Positions 24,019 through 33,512 of a stretch of DNA of 34,971 nt are shown piece by piece. Made by a program: the position numbers and the translations under genes. Positions within the stretch are counted from its first letter, which is position 1. The number at the start of each line of letters is the position of its first letter. The notes beneath the pieces are model-generated. The model was not told the origin of the DNA and ran no database searches. It saw only the letters and a program-made list of their open reading frames with translations. This DNA comes from Bacillota bacterium (GTDB lineage Bacteria; Bacillota; Syntrophomonadia; Syntrophomonadales; DTU052), in assembly GCA_029781825.1 (NCBI GenBank), contig JAKOVY010000033.1, forward strand, positions 1 through 34,971. Direction: 5' to 3'.

Positions 24019-24975
24019 ATGAATGTTAAGGGAGGCAGGGAATTGAAAATACGCAGGTTATGGCTCGCCTTGTTTTCATTCGGATTGATTTTCGGAGTTG
24101 CATACGTGATGAACGTTTGGGGTCCCGGAGCACCCCAATCAAAAAAGTTTCATTATCTTGCTGATGCCGAGGAAGCCGAACCCGGTAAGTTTTATACCCT
24201 GTCGGACTCCAGCGGCCGCATTATCCTGCAGACCGGTCTGCCGGTGGGGATTGGAGACGAATTCATAGATGAGGACAACACCCGTTACCGGGTTTCCTCT
24301 ATGAACGGATGGAATGGAACCATGGTTCGGGTCTTTAAGCAGCCGGTCAGCAAGAAAGGGTTCTCTGCTTTGATCCGGCGGGCTGAGCCGGTTCAGGCCG
24401 ATTTTGGCGATCAACCCCGGGTAGGCATTTACTGCACCCACTCCGACGAATCCTACAAGACATCTCAGGGCTCCACATCCGAAAGAGGAAGCGGGGCGAT
24501 CTATCGGGTAGGCTATTCTCTGGCCTCCAGTCTGGTGGAAGACGGCGTCATCGTAGACCAGAGTTTTGCTACCCACGACCCCCATGACATCAACGCCTAC
24601 GCCCGTTCGCGGCGCACCATGATGCAGCTGCTGAAAAAGGGTCCCAATGCGGTCTTTGATATCCACCGGGATTCGGCCCCACCCAAGGCCTACCTCACTT
24701 ACATCACCGGGGTTGAATCGGCCAAGGTCATGATCGTGGTAGGGAGGCAGAATCCCAACATGGCGGCCAACCTGGCCTTTGCCGAACAGATCAAAGAACG
24801 GGCTGATGAGATGTATCCGGGCTTAATCCGCGGAATCTTCATCGGTCGGGGCAGCTATAATCAGGACCTCTTTCCCCGCGCCCTGCTGCTCGAGATCGGC
24901 ACGTCGGAACTGCCCGAGCAGTACGCCCAAAACGCCGCCCATTGTCTGGGTGACGTCATCAGCACTTTGCTGTAA
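24019..24975 (+). CDS. spoIIP: Stage II sporulation protein P (SpoIIP-like amidase)
   Basis: A 318-residue membrane-anchored cell-wall amidase/endopeptidase that degrades septal peptidoglycan during engulfment with SpoIID and SpoIIM. One transmembrane helix (RRLWLALFSFGLIFGVAYVM) lies near the start, then a small beta-rich region (GKFYTLSDSSGRI to RVSSMNGWNGTMVRVF), then the SpoIIP domain with GIYCTHSDESY, FDIHRDSAPP, NQDLFPRALLLEIGTSE. Starts are possible at ATG 23989, ATG 24019 (behind GGGAGG) and TTG 24043 (GGGAGG seven bases upstream, giving MKIRRLWLALF). I give 24019; the sigma-E-like promoter disfavours 23989. It is monocistronic, and its stop lies 4 bp from that of the converging yjbQ-like gene. 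Confidence 0.92.
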   Translation: MNVKGGRELKIRRLWLALFSFGLIFGVAYVMNVWGPGAPQSKKFHYLADAEEAEPGKFYTLSDSSGRIILQTGLPVGIGDEFIDEDNTRYRVSSMNGWNGTMVRVFKQPVSKKGFSALIRRAEPVQADFGDQPRVGIYCTHSDESYKTSQGSTSERGSGAIYRVGYSLASSLVEDGVIVDQSFATHDPHDINAYARSRRTMMQLLKKGPNAVFDIHRDSAPPKAYLTYITGVESAKVMIVVGRQNPNMAANLAFAEQIKERADEMYPGLIRGIFIGRGSYNQDLFPRALLLEIGTSELPEQYAQNAAHCLGDVISTLL

Positions 24976-24979
24976 TCCT

Positions 24980-25378
24980 TTATCCTTTAATCACCTGCAC
25001 ATGTACGCTGCGAGTACGAGGACCGTCAAACTCACAAAAATAGATCCCCTGCCACGTTCCCAGGACCAGCTTTCCTTCGCTGATGATCAGGTTCACCGCA
25101 GACCCCAGCAAACTCGCTTTGATATGGGCATCGGAATTGCCCTCGAGATGGCTGTACTTGGGCAAATTGGCCGGTGCTATGTCGGACAACCCCGTCAGCA
25201 GATCATCCACCACGCTGGGATCGGCGTTCTCATTGATGGTAACGGCCGCGGTTGTATGGGGTACAAAAACGGTGACCAATCCGCTTCTTACCCCGCTGTT
25301 GCTTACAATTCGCTTTACCTCCTGGGTGATGTCCACCAACTCGTTTCGGCTTCGCGTTCTGACCAGAAAGCTTTCCAA
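24980..25378 (-). CDS. yjbQ: YjbQ/UPF0047 family protein
   Basis: A 132-residue protein matching the YjbQ (UPF0047) family: VFVPHTTAAVTINENADPSV, YSHLEGNSDAHIKASLLGS and LGTWQGIYFCEFDGPRTR. Some members can supply thiamine-phosphate synthase activity, so they are named secondary thiamine-phosphate synthase, although the main role is unsettled. The conserved histidines (HTT, SH, AH) form a likely metal site. TTG 25378 follows AGGAGGAAGGGG. It converges with spoIIP with only 4 bp between stops, so no separate terminator fits and the transcripts probably overlap. The next upstream gene on the same strand ends 102 bp away. Confidence 0.93.
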   Translation of the reverse strand: MESFLVRTRSRNELVDITQEVKRIVSNSGVRSGLVTVFVPHTTAAVTINENADPSVVDDLLTGLSDIAPANLPKYSHLEGNSDAHIKASLLGSAVNLIISEGKLVLGTWQGIYFCEFDGPRTRSVHVQVIKG

Positions 25379-25479
25379 ACCCCTTCCTCCTTCTGTTAAT
25401 TCTCACTACTCGTTAAGCAGCACGATGAATACCCTGAATGCTCTATCCCCATGCCGCTTTACACTATAAAGCTGCCGTG

Positions 25480-26310
25480 TCACGCCGGATCTTTATTCGC
25501 CTCAACTGCAGCCACTGCTTGACTGATATCATAAACCAGGTCCACAAGATGGGTGCAGCCTGACGAAAACCCCAGATCCTGAGCAATATCTTTCTTTGTC
25601 AGTCCCGTTATCTTCTTTCCTGCCATATTTTTCAGCAGTTCGGAACACTCAAAGCAGATCCGGTCCGGCGCCCGCAGATAATTGCCTGAACATCCCCTGA
25701 TGGTACCATCGGTATCCAAGGTAATATTTACGGTCAGCTCATGAAACGAATCCAGGAAGTTCGCATTTATCAAAAGGCCGTTATCGGACTCGAGAATGTT
25801 GGTGGACTTCACCCGGTTGTACAGTGAATGCTCCCGAATGTCCGTACCTATGTATTCCATCCATGGCTGATCAATCCGATCAAGGTTGGAAAAATAGTGG
25901 CAGCTGTCCTTAAGGATTTCATTCCAGTAGTCATCGTACACCTTCGCTGAAGAAAAACCTCTCTCCCTGTAGACAAAGGTTTCGGCCTGCATAAGTCCGC
26001 GAACGCACTCGGCCAGGAGTTCCCGGGCCAGTCCTCCCCCTCGATTGCCAACCTGCTGCTGCAGCACCGGCCCGATATGTATGAACGCCTCGATTCCCTG
26101 GAGCTCCGGCATCTCACCGCCGCCATTCAGAGCCGGCTCCGGCGACCGGTAAACATGCCAGCGCGCTTCTTTAATGTTAAAGCTGGAGACCTCAACCCGC
26201 AGCATACCTGCAGCTTCGGTATCCGTGCTCAAGTACACACATTGCGACCACAGTTCATCATCCGTGCGAATGACCATGGTGGAGTAGTTGGCATGGTAGA
26301 TACAATGCAA
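25480..26310 (-). CDS. DUF2889 family protein
   Basis: A 276-residue soluble protein with the DUF2889 organisation: ITLDTDGTIRGCSGNYLRAPDRICFECSELLKNMAGKKI and the final FSSGCTHLVDLVYDISQA signature near residue 250. The family has no known biochemical function. Members in anaerobes contain several conserved cysteines, three of which (C in GCS, ICFEC) are present here and could bind metal; that is inference. The N-terminal part is poorly conserved in my memory. TTG 26310 is used with GGAGG nine bases upstream. The gene is divergent from the CCA-enzyme-like gene, and the 26311-26615 gap shows no convincing promoter motif. Confidence 0.8.
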   Translation of the reverse strand: MHCIYHANYSTMVIRTDDELWSQCVYLSTDTEAAGMLRVEVSSFNIKEARWHVYRSPEPALNGGGEMPELQGIEAFIHIGPVLQQQVGNRGGGLARELLAECVRGLMQAETFVYRERGFSSAKVYDDYWNEILKDSCHYFSNLDRIDQPWMEYIGTDIREHSLYNRVKSTNILESDNGLLINANFLDSFHELTVNITLDTDGTIRGCSGNYLRAPDRICFECSELLKNMAGKKITGLTKKDIAQDLGFSSGCTHLVDLVYDISQAVAAVEANKDPA

Positions 26311-26615
26311 AACTCAACACCTCCAAGAGATACTTGCATACAACCTAACCCTGTCCTTAATCTTTCTTTCTCTGCCTGCAATTACCCTTTAATCTTCTAT
26401 CTGGTTTCCACCCGGCTGCAAAAACCGTAATTCATAAGTTGCGGCCGCCTGGCAGGCTTACGCCGCCTGAGATAAAATAGTAATGGCACCGACCTTTGAT
26501 AAAGAAAGGCGGTGAATCCTGCACCGGGGACGGTCCAATGCGGCCGGATGCATGCTCCGCTCCAATACCTTGGCGGGCATGGGGTTTTCCCCGGAGCAGA
26601 CAATACAGTTCAAAT

Positions 26616-28085
26616 GTGATAAGAGAACTCATCGATTTAAAGGGTTTGAGACCATTGCAGGACACTCTACTACATTTACAGTCCAGGCTGCCTTCCGGCG
26701 ATGTTGACAGGATGTACCTGGTCGGAGGGTTTATCCGGGATACCATACTGGGATGTGAACCGTCCGATCTTGACCTGGTGGTGGAAGGAGACGCCAGGGA
26801 GGCAGCATCACAAATCGCCTCGCTCCTGGCGGGCCGTATGTTTGAACTGGACCCGTCGCGAGGCGTTTACCGGGTGGCGGCAGGCAGTATCGGGATCGAC
26901 CTTGAGGAGGCCGGACATGACGGGCTGCCAGGTAATCTGCTAAGGCGCGATTTCACCATCGACGCCATGGCTCTGCCTTTGGCCGACTGCTTGAAACCGG
27001 ACTGGCAGAGGTACATCCTTGATCCCTGTAAGGGACTGGATGACCTGCGCCAAAGAACCGTGAGAGCCGTTTCGCCTGCGGCAATGCAGGATGATCCGCT
27101 GCGCTGCCTGCGGGCCTTTCGCTTGGCGGGGAAGCTGAAATTCTCCATCGACCCCGCAACCCTCGGCTTCATCAGAAAAGCGAGCAGGCTGATGGACACG
27201 GTTGCACCGGAGAGGATCTGGGAAGAACTGGCGGGGATCCTCTCCCAGGACGGTTCCGCCTGCCTCCTGCGCCTGATGGACTCGGAAACCGGCCTTCTGG
27301 AAACCGTAATTCCCGAAATAACGCCTTTGAAGGGACTGCAGCAGGGCGGGTTCCACCACGAAGACACCTGGAACCACTCGCTCAACGTCTTGGAATGCCT
27401 GGAGTCAATCGTTAACACCCCAGGCATGGCTCCTCAGGTTTCCGATTACCTGCAAGCAAGAATCGCCGGCAACCGCACGCGTTTGGTTATACTGAAGCTG
27501 GCCGCAATCCTGCATGACATTGGCAAACCCTATTGTCAGAAACCGAAAGAGAGCGGCGGGTATTCGTTTCATGGCCATGATCGGGTGGGAAGACAGATTG
27601 CGGCAGGTATCGCCCGGAGACTGAGGATCAGCAGCAGGGAAGCTGATCTGCTGAGGCTGCTCGTTAGAGAACACATGTCCCCGCTGTCCCTCTACACCGT
27701 CTCCTCATCCCCGTCGTCTCGAGCCTTGCGCCGTCTCTTTTTGCGCTCGGGACATGACACGATCGGCTTGTTAATGCTGGCCCTGGCCGACTATATGGCT
27801 ACCCGCAAAGGCAGCCTTGAGGCGATTCAGGCTTACCGGGAATTCATCTGCGGGATTCTGACAACCTTTGTAACCAGGGGTGAGGAGTATATCAGCAAAA
27901 CCTCGCTGTTAAACGGGCATGAGATCCAGGAACTCCTGAGCGTGGGGCCTTCTCCTCTTGTGGGACAGGCCATCCAGGCCCTAGCCGATGCCAAATTCGA
28001 CGGACTGATCACCACCAGGGAAGAAGCGGCAGCTTTCCTCCGCCAATGGGCTGCCCAAATCAACCGGCCCGATCGGGAAGAATAA
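26616..28085 (+). CDS. cca: CCA tRNA nucleotidyltransferase/poly(A) polymerase family protein with HD domain
   Basis: A class II tRNA nucleotidyltransferase-like protein. MYLVGGFIRDTILGCEPSDLDLVV holds the GG and catalytic DxD motifs, then RRDFTIDAMA, DPLRCLRAFRLAGKLKF (tRNA/NTP recognition) and, from residue about 245, an HD hydrolase domain (GFHHEDTWNHSLNVLE, ILHDIGKP, HDRVG). HD-type CCA enzymes add CCA to tRNA 3' ends and may remove 2',3'-cyclic phosphate. I took GTG 26616 because it gives a family-like 33-residue lead, although no ribosome site is obvious; ATG 26538 or TTG 26496 would add a Trp/Cys/Pro-rich segment unlike coding sequence. A separate A-adding enzyme elsewhere cannot be ruled out. 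Confidence 0.85.
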   Translation: MIRELIDLKGLRPLQDTLLHLQSRLPSGDVDRMYLVGGFIRDTILGCEPSDLDLVVEGDAREAASQIASLLAGRMFELDPSRGVYRVAAGSIGIDLEEAGHDGLPGNLLRRDFTIDAMALPLADCLKPDWQRYILDPCKGLDDLRQRTVRAVSPAAMQDDPLRCLRAFRLAGKLKFSIDPATLGFIRKASRLMDTVAPERIWEELAGILSQDGSACLLRLMDSETGLLETVIPEITPLKGLQQGGFHHEDTWNHSLNVLECLESIVNTPGMAPQVSDYLQARIAGNRTRLVILKLAAILHDIGKPYCQKPKESGGYSFHGHDRVGRQIAAGIARRLRISSREADLLRLLVREHMSPLSLYTVSSSPSSRALRRLFLRSGHDTIGLLMLALADYMATRKGSLEAIQAYREFICGILTTFVTRGEEYISKTSLLNGHEIQELLSVGPSPLVGQAIQALADAKFDGLITTREEAAAFLRQWAAQINRPDREE

Positions 28086-28196
28086 AGTATTCGTCAATCC
28101 TCGGACCCGACATTCGTTATTATCATCCTTTACCGCCGCTAAGGTTTAAAATGAATATATGAAGCCAAAATTTTCAACTGGAAGGATGCGAAGCCG

Positions 28197-28877
28197 ATGA
28201 CTTTGGAGATATGCCCACAGGTATACCAGGTGGGGGGCGGTGGTTTATCCCACCCTCAGGACTGCTGTGTTTATCTGGTGGAAGCGGACAACAGTCTGGT
28301 CCTCATCGATGCCGGGGCCGGCAAGGGAACTGCACGCATACTGGAGAATATCGCAAGCTGCGGCTTTTCTCCCGCCAATGTCAGCCATATTCTCGTCACC
28401 CACGGACACATCGATCACATCGGAGGATTGCAGGAATTGCAGGCCGAGACCGGGGCTGAAGTGGTAGCCCATAAACTGGAACTGGATGCGGTTGAAAAGG
28501 GCAATCCCCGTCTAACTGCCGCCTCCTGGTATGGAGTTAAATACCGGCCGGTCAAGGTGGATCGGGTCATAAAGCAAGATGGTGAAACCGTTACCATGGG
28601 CGGCACCGAGTTCGTTTTCCTGCACACCCCGGGTCACACCCCCGGCAGTCTTTCCATACTGTGCCGCTGCGGCGGCCTCAAGGTGCTCTTCGGCCAGGAC
28701 ATCCACGGTCCGTTTAGCAGGGCCTGGAGATCGGATATTAAACAATGGCGCCGTTCCATGCAGCGCCTGCTGGAGCTGGAGGCAGATATACTGTGTGAAG
28801 GACATTTTGGCATCTACCGGCCCGCTGATGCCGTGCGCGAGTACATTGAGTCTTACCTGCGGCAGTACAAGAGGTAA
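28197..28877 (+). CDS. Metallo-beta-lactamase-fold hydrolase
   Basis: A 226-residue MBL-fold protein with the metal motif THGHIDHIGG (HxHxDH near 69-74), HTPGHTPGS carrying the third-ligand histidine near 142, FGQDIH (D near 165) and a terminal CEGHFG histidine near 200. The set is complete, so it should bind two zinc or iron ions. Similar small stand-alone proteins include glyoxalase II-like and thioester or lactone hydrolases; the substrate is not predictable. ATG 28197 follows GGAAGGATG with somewhat long spacing. It begins 112 bp after the CCA-like gene in the same direction and could be co-transcribed; it converges with the GGDEF-EAL gene. Confidence 0.92.
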   Translation: MTLEICPQVYQVGGGGLSHPQDCCVYLVEADNSLVLIDAGAGKGTARILENIASCGFSPANVSHILVTHGHIDHIGGLQELQAETGAEVVAHKLELDAVEKGNPRLTAASWYGVKYRPVKVDRVIKQDGETVTMGGTEFVFLHTPGHTPGSLSILCRCGGLKVLFGQDIHGPFSRAWRSDIKQWRRSMQRLLELEADILCEGHFGIYRPADAVREYIESYLRQYKR

Positions 28878-28914
28878 ACTCTAAGGTGTTCCTGCCAAGA
28901 ATCCCCGACTGCAA

Positions 28915-31900
28915 TTACACCGCAAGGACGGTCTCCACCTCTGCTGCCGGCATCGGTTTAAAGAAGTAGAACCCCTGTACTTCGTCACAATTCTGGCTGC
29001 CGAAAAACTGAAACTGCCTTTCTGTTTCCACCCCTTCGGCGGTCACGTGAAGCCTGAGGTTTTTGGCCAGTTGCACGACCGTTCTGGCAATGGCTTCATC
29101 TTTATCGCTTTCTGTAATGCTCTGCACAAACTGCATGTCAATTTTTATTCGGTCCACCGGCAGCACCTTTAACCGGCTCAGAGACGAATACTCGGTTCCG
29201 AAATCATCTATGGCAATGCTCACCCCAAGTTTTTTTAGTTCATGCAGGACGGGGATGATATAGTCCGGATCATAGCTGGTAGCACTTTCAGTTATCTCCA
29301 GTTCGAGGTACTCAGGTTCCAGTCCGGTTTCTTCGAGTACCCTGGCTACAGTATCAACCAAATCAGGATCCCGGAACTGCTCAACCGACAGATTAACCGC
29401 GATGCGCAGAGGGGGCAGCCCTTTGTCCCGCCATTCCTTGTTCTGGCGGCAGGCGGTTTGTAAGACCCACTGGCCAATCGGTTTAATAAGACCGGTCTGC
29501 TCTGCCAGGGGAATAAATGTACTGGGAGGGATCATTCCCAATTCCGGATGATTCCACCGTATCAAAGCTTCGATACCGATGATTTCACCGGTTTTCACAC
29601 TCATCTGCGGCTGATAGTACAGCACCATTTCATTTCTTTCCAGGGCTCGGTAAAGACCGTTGATCAACCTCATCCTCTTAAGCATGTCTTCTTTCATTTC
29701 CGGTGAACATAACGTGTACTGATTTTTTCCCTTGTTCTTGGAGGCATACATAGCCAGGTCGGCATTCTTGATCAGTATATCCGCCTCTTCACCATCGACC
29801 GGAAAAATGGCAATCCCGGCACTGGCACTGATAAAGAATTCCTGGCCATTGATTTTGAAGGGCTGTGCGAAGGTCTTCATGATGTTGTCGGCAATTTTCT
29901 TAATATCTTCAACCCGGCTTATGTGGTTCAGACTGATTACGAACTCGTCCCCGCCAAAGCGCGCCACCGTATCGGATTTGCGCAGGGAACGCGACAATCT
30001 TTCCGCGACTTTTTTCAGCATCTCATCACCGCCATCGTGGCCGATGGTATCGTTGACCTCCTTGAACGAATCGAGGTCGAGGAAAACCACACCGATCAGC
30101 TTCTCCAACCGCCGGGCCAAGTGTATCGACTGTTCCAACCGGTTTATAAAAAGGGTTCGATTGGGCAGTCCTGTGCGGCCGTCATAATAAGCAAGGTAAT
30201 TGATTTCTTTTTCGGCCTCAACTCTCGCCATCGCCTCCGTTAACAGGTTGGCCAGAATTCTAAGCAGTTCATCATGATCTTCCCGCCAGGCACTCATGGA
30301 ATTCTTGGAGGCAAAGAGCAGCACTCCCAGTGTTTTTTCCTGTTTAGTCACCGGTATGGCAAACAGGGACTTGATATTCTGCTGCTCGAGCATGGCTTTT
30401 TCCCTGGCTGCTTCCGGGGGCATTGTCTCACGGTCTGATATATAAACTACTTCGTTTTTCCGCATCTGGGTCCGCCACCACGGGAAGTCACCGGTAACCA
30501 GAGCTAAAGCCAGATCATCGGCAGGTTCAACACCCTCTCCACCCCATGCAAACGTCCTGAGCTCCGGGAGCAGCTGAATGAAATAAGATTGTTCCACCTG
30601 GAAACCTTCCCGGCACAGTCGCAGCATATCGGTGATTTTCTCACCCAGGTTGGATTCGGTTGCCGAAATAAAGTCGGCAGAGATCTGGGAAATCATTTTC
30701 TGAAGCCTCATTCGATCCCTTATCTCATCAAGCCGCCGGATCAATAATCGATTGACATAATAAGCCAGTATAAAAGCCAATACCAGGATTCCAATTCTGC
30801 CCATGTGATCCGAACCTTCCACCAGTACGAAAACCGTGGGAGCTTGAATCCAAACCAATATCAGTGTAATCAAACCAACGATCCCCGACAGGACAATTAT
30901 GCGCTGTTTTTCAAAAAGGATGCTGGCTATCAATACGATAAAAGTAATCGCCCATACAGTTATGCTTGCATATTCGACAAATCTGAGGGTAATGAATAGA
31001 AGGGGTATTGACACACTAAGAACGAAAAGGATTTCCTTAAGATTGTCCCCGATGGGAACCCTTTGAATGATCTGCAGTAAAGCGGCTATTATTAGGAAGA
31101 TTAAGCTGAAAGAAAAAGCTGAAGCGAAGGGTTCCTGATTGAAGTAGTATCGGGCGGCAAAATGAAGCAGTCCTCCGTAGATAAACGTCAGGGACAGGAT
31201 CTGAAACAACTTGGCCAGATTGTCTGCGCTCAATATCTTGTCCACTTCATCCATCCTGCTCACGGCAGAAACCATAAGTCCGTACCGCTTCATGAAGTAG
31301 AAAATGGTCATTAAAGGAAGCAGACCAAAAACCGGTGCCAATTGAGGCAGATGAAGTGACATATATGAATTGGCTATTAAATCGGTATCGGTAAGTGTCC
31401 CTAAAATGAAAGCCAATGCGAACGAGGCCATCAACAGGTAGGCCTGCCTCTTATTATCCGGATCACGCGAGCTTCTGCCCCACTGCCAGAGCAACACCAA
31501 TCCAATAACTGCAAAAACAATGTAATAGATGTTGAAACACCAGTTCCACCAGTTGTTTACCGGTACGTTAACCCAGCCAACCGGGGATTCTATCAGGTTA
31601 TACTGCTGCAATGCCAGTTCGGGAACAACTCCAAAGACGAAAGCAATCAAAACTCCCGGCAAATAAAGCGGCAAGTAAATCCATCGTTTGTTCAACAGTT
31701 CACTCTTGCCGGTAAGGACTAAAAAATAGTGAAGCAGTACACCGTATACAGGTCCCTCTGCCAGAGCCGCCATCCGCCGCCAGAACAGCGCCACTTCGTA
31801 ATTCGGCGCGGAATTAGTAATTGATAAACAAAGTGTCCATACGCACATTAAAAGGCAGAGTACAAAAAAGACAACCCTCAAATCCCTTTTCCCGCCGAGA

Positions 31901-31980
31901 TTAAGGGTGTACATAACCCAAAAAGCATAGATGCAAAAAGCAATGAAAAGTATTAAAGAAATGAAATTCGGCAAGGACAT
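28915..31980 (-). CDS. Membrane GAF-GGDEF-EAL cyclic-di-GMP enzyme
   Basis: A 1021-residue signalling protein. About the first 410 residues hold some 12-14 hydrophobic helices, the first seven like the histidine-kinase 7TM sensory module. A GAF-like domain (about 425-580; SYFIQLLPELRTFAWGG, IKSLFAIPVTKQEKTLGVLLFASK) follows. The GGDEF domain (about 590-755) has an intact RFGGDEF and an RKSD inhibitory I-site five residues before it. The EAL domain (about 770-1015) has IEALIRW, LELEITES, IDDFGTEYSSLSRL (consensus DDFGTGYSSL) and HVTAEGVET. Both catalytic halves look usable, so c-di-GMP could be made or degraded depending on the sensed signal. The start at 31980 has ATAGGAG upstream. Its ligand is unknown. 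Confidence 0.92.
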   Translation of the reverse strand: MSLPNFISLILFIAFCIYAFWVMYTLNLGGKRDLRVVFFVLCLLMCVWTLCLSITNSAPNYEVALFWRRMAALAEGPVYGVLLHYFLVLTGKSELLNKRWIYLPLYLPGVLIAFVFGVVPELALQQYNLIESPVGWVNVPVNNWWNWCFNIYYIVFAVIGLVLLWQWGRSSRDPDNKRQAYLLMASFALAFILGTLTDTDLIANSYMSLHLPQLAPVFGLLPLMTIFYFMKRYGLMVSAVSRMDEVDKILSADNLAKLFQILSLTFIYGGLLHFAARYYFNQEPFASAFSFSLIFLIIAALLQIIQRVPIGDNLKEILFVLSVSIPLLFITLRFVEYASITVWAITFIVLIASILFEKQRIIVLSGIVGLITLILVWIQAPTVFVLVEGSDHMGRIGILVLAFILAYYVNRLLIRRLDEIRDRMRLQKMISQISADFISATESNLGEKITDMLRLCREGFQVEQSYFIQLLPELRTFAWGGEGVEPADDLALALVTGDFPWWRTQMRKNEVVYISDRETMPPEAAREKAMLEQQNIKSLFAIPVTKQEKTLGVLLFASKNSMSAWREDHDELLRILANLLTEAMARVEAEKEINYLAYYDGRTGLPNRTLFINRLEQSIHLARRLEKLIGVVFLDLDSFKEVNDTIGHDGGDEMLKKVAERLSRSLRKSDTVARFGGDEFVISLNHISRVEDIKKIADNIMKTFAQPFKINGQEFFISASAGIAIFPVDGEEADILIKNADLAMYASKNKGKNQYTLCSPEMKEDMLKRMRLINGLYRALERNEMVLYYQPQMSVKTGEIIGIEALIRWNHPELGMIPPSTFIPLAEQTGLIKPIGQWVLQTACRQNKEWRDKGLPPLRIAVNLSVEQFRDPDLVDTVARVLEETGLEPEYLELEITESATSYDPDYIIPVLHELKKLGVSIAIDDFGTEYSSLSRLKVLPVDRIKIDMQFVQSITESDKDEAIARTVVQLAKNLRLHVTAEGVETERQFQFFGSQNCDEVQGFYFFKPMPAAEVETVLAV

Positions 31981-32808
31981 ACTATTTCTTACTCCTATTC
32001 CCTATCGGTTAACGCTATCAAACGACCTCGTTGAAACGTGGAATGCAAAAAAACATGCAGGATACGGAATAGAAATGGCCCGATTCCGCGTTGTTCCACC
32101 TTATTTGAAAGTCATTTAATAACGGCAAACCTACTGTAATTTCCAAGTATAATGATGGATTTTATGCCGGTTCTGAAATCCCCGAGGGCTTGACTTATGA
32201 ACAGCCTCGAAAACAAACTAATTCTAGTGCTATACGACTTCAATTGTCCATACGCGCGATTACCAATATAAAACAGTTCTTTCGATTCCGGAAAAATCCT
32301 GCTCTAAAACCATGGTTTGACATTTTTTTCGTATTTCTTATGTTGATAATCGTTTTTTGTCTATCTGGAAGTTCTACAACGGGAATACGTTTTGGAAGTG
32401 CTCCGGAAAATAAAAAAGCCGCAATCGTGCGACCTGACTGACTGCTTGTACTCACAACAAAAGCGATTGTAATGGTCATTGGAGAAAGTGTCTGCCCCTT
32501 TAACGATAGAAAGCGCCTGTACTACAGCGTTTTTTAGGGTTAAACTGTGCAGGAACCGAACCATGCAAGGCATCCCGCCCCCCTAAATTACCGCCCTACA
32601 AACAGCATCCCCCGTCATGCCATTCACAATTTTTGAAAACATGACGGACTTCCCTACCGGTACTTGCAAATGTTTGGGAAAAGCTGAATTAATCATACAT
32701 TGTCATGTTTTGGTATAATGTAGTTGAATTATTAACATCGAATGGCTGCGGGAAGATGAGGACTTTGAAAGGCAAATTCCACGACCCAAGAGGAGTGAAG
32801 ACAACCAA
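31981..32808. other. 828-bp AT-rich intergenic region
   Basis: No gene I can support. The short frames here (for example plus 32190-32441 with one hydrophobic helix) have TTG starts and no convincing ribosome site. The composition is AT-richer than the core. The only clear element is the extended -10 promoter near 32711. Confidence 0.4.
32711..32719 (+). promoter_or_regulatory. Extended -10 promoter upstream of the hypothetical gene
   Basis: The plus strand reads TGGTATAAT, a perfect TATAAT with an upstream TGn. No good -35 box is visible, which extended -10 promoters tolerate. A start of transcription near 32726 would give a leader of about 80 bp to the ATG at 32809. Confidence 0.5.
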
Positions 32809-33495
32809 ATGTTGTTAGACGATCTCATCGAGATTAACCGAAGAACCTGCGGCAGCTTATGGTCTATTGCCGACGTGAACGGACACCCATCCGGTTTATC
32901 ACCCCGATTAATTATACCCAAGACTCGAAACGAGGAATTACGGATAAGTGAGCAGGAAGCCAGGTTGATGTTCTGTTCATTACTGAACAATCTCAGCTAT
33001 TATTACTCAATTGAGACACCGACGGAACAAAGCTATCAACTAACCGGGCAAACTGCTCAAAGTGCGCTGTCGGATCTCAGTTTGTACACCTACAACAGAT
33101 CCTTTAAGAAAGTCGCGAACATCGAATTTAAGGCCCATAACCCTCCGCAGGATCATATACGAAAGGATATTGAAAAGCTAATTCGCGAGCAGATACCAGG
33201 TAATTGGTTTCACTTTCTAAAGAACATGGACAGCGGAACATTGCCGGCATTGTTCACCAAATTCATCTATTCTTTTAATGCCTTTTCAAACTTGGTATCA
33301 ACTTTTAACTTTTCGGTATCGATTCTCTTTTGCTTCTACGTACTGGATAAGAAGTGGGGCTGCTACAAGCACTTTGATTTTCATCCCAAGCAGGGCAGCA
33401 TTGTTGATTATGCCAACAGCTTTTTTGCCTTGAGCTACAGTGTTTCGGGTAATAAAGTGACGGTGAACAACAATAACGGTTGGATTGTCATCTAG
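32809..33495 (+). CDS. Hypothetical protein, no recognised family
   Basis: A 228-residue protein that I do not recognise. It has a charged first half (DDLIEINRRTCGSLWSIADVNGHPSGLSPRLIIP, then SEQEARLMFCSLLNNLSYYYS) and a second half rich in Phe, Ser, Asn and Tyr, with one moderately hydrophobic stretch (FNFSVSILFCFYVL). No catalytic motif is visible. The ATG at 32809 has AAGAGGAG but 13 bases away. The same frame is open and protein-like for 24 further codons upstream (to a TGA near 32725), with no ATG, GTG or TTG, so an unusual start or a lost 5' end is possible. The AT-rich composition suggests acquired DNA. Confidence 0.6.
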   Translation: MLLDDLIEINRRTCGSLWSIADVNGHPSGLSPRLIIPKTRNEELRISEQEARLMFCSLLNNLSYYYSIETPTEQSYQLTGQTAQSALSDLSLYTYNRSFKKVANIEFKAHNPPQDHIRKDIEKLIREQIPGNWFHFLKNMDSGTLPALFTKFIYSFNAFSNLVSTFNFSVSILFCFYVLDKKWGCYKHFDFHPKQGSIVDYANSFFALSYSVSGNKVTVNNNNGWIVI

Positions 33496-33512
33496 ACTCG
33501 TCACGGTTCAAT

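Noticed and set aside
32119-32175. GGCAAACC followed by ATGCCGG near the 5' side of the GGDEF-EAL gene, resembling a GEMM cyclic-di-GMP riboswitch
   Set aside because: The conserved GACGCAAAGC segment and tetraloop receptor parts are absent, and the element is on the strand opposite to the signalling gene.
32190-32441. 83-codon plus-strand frame with a hydrophobic helix
   Set aside because: TTG start, weak ribosome site and no protein-like balance outside the helix; not enough to call a gene.
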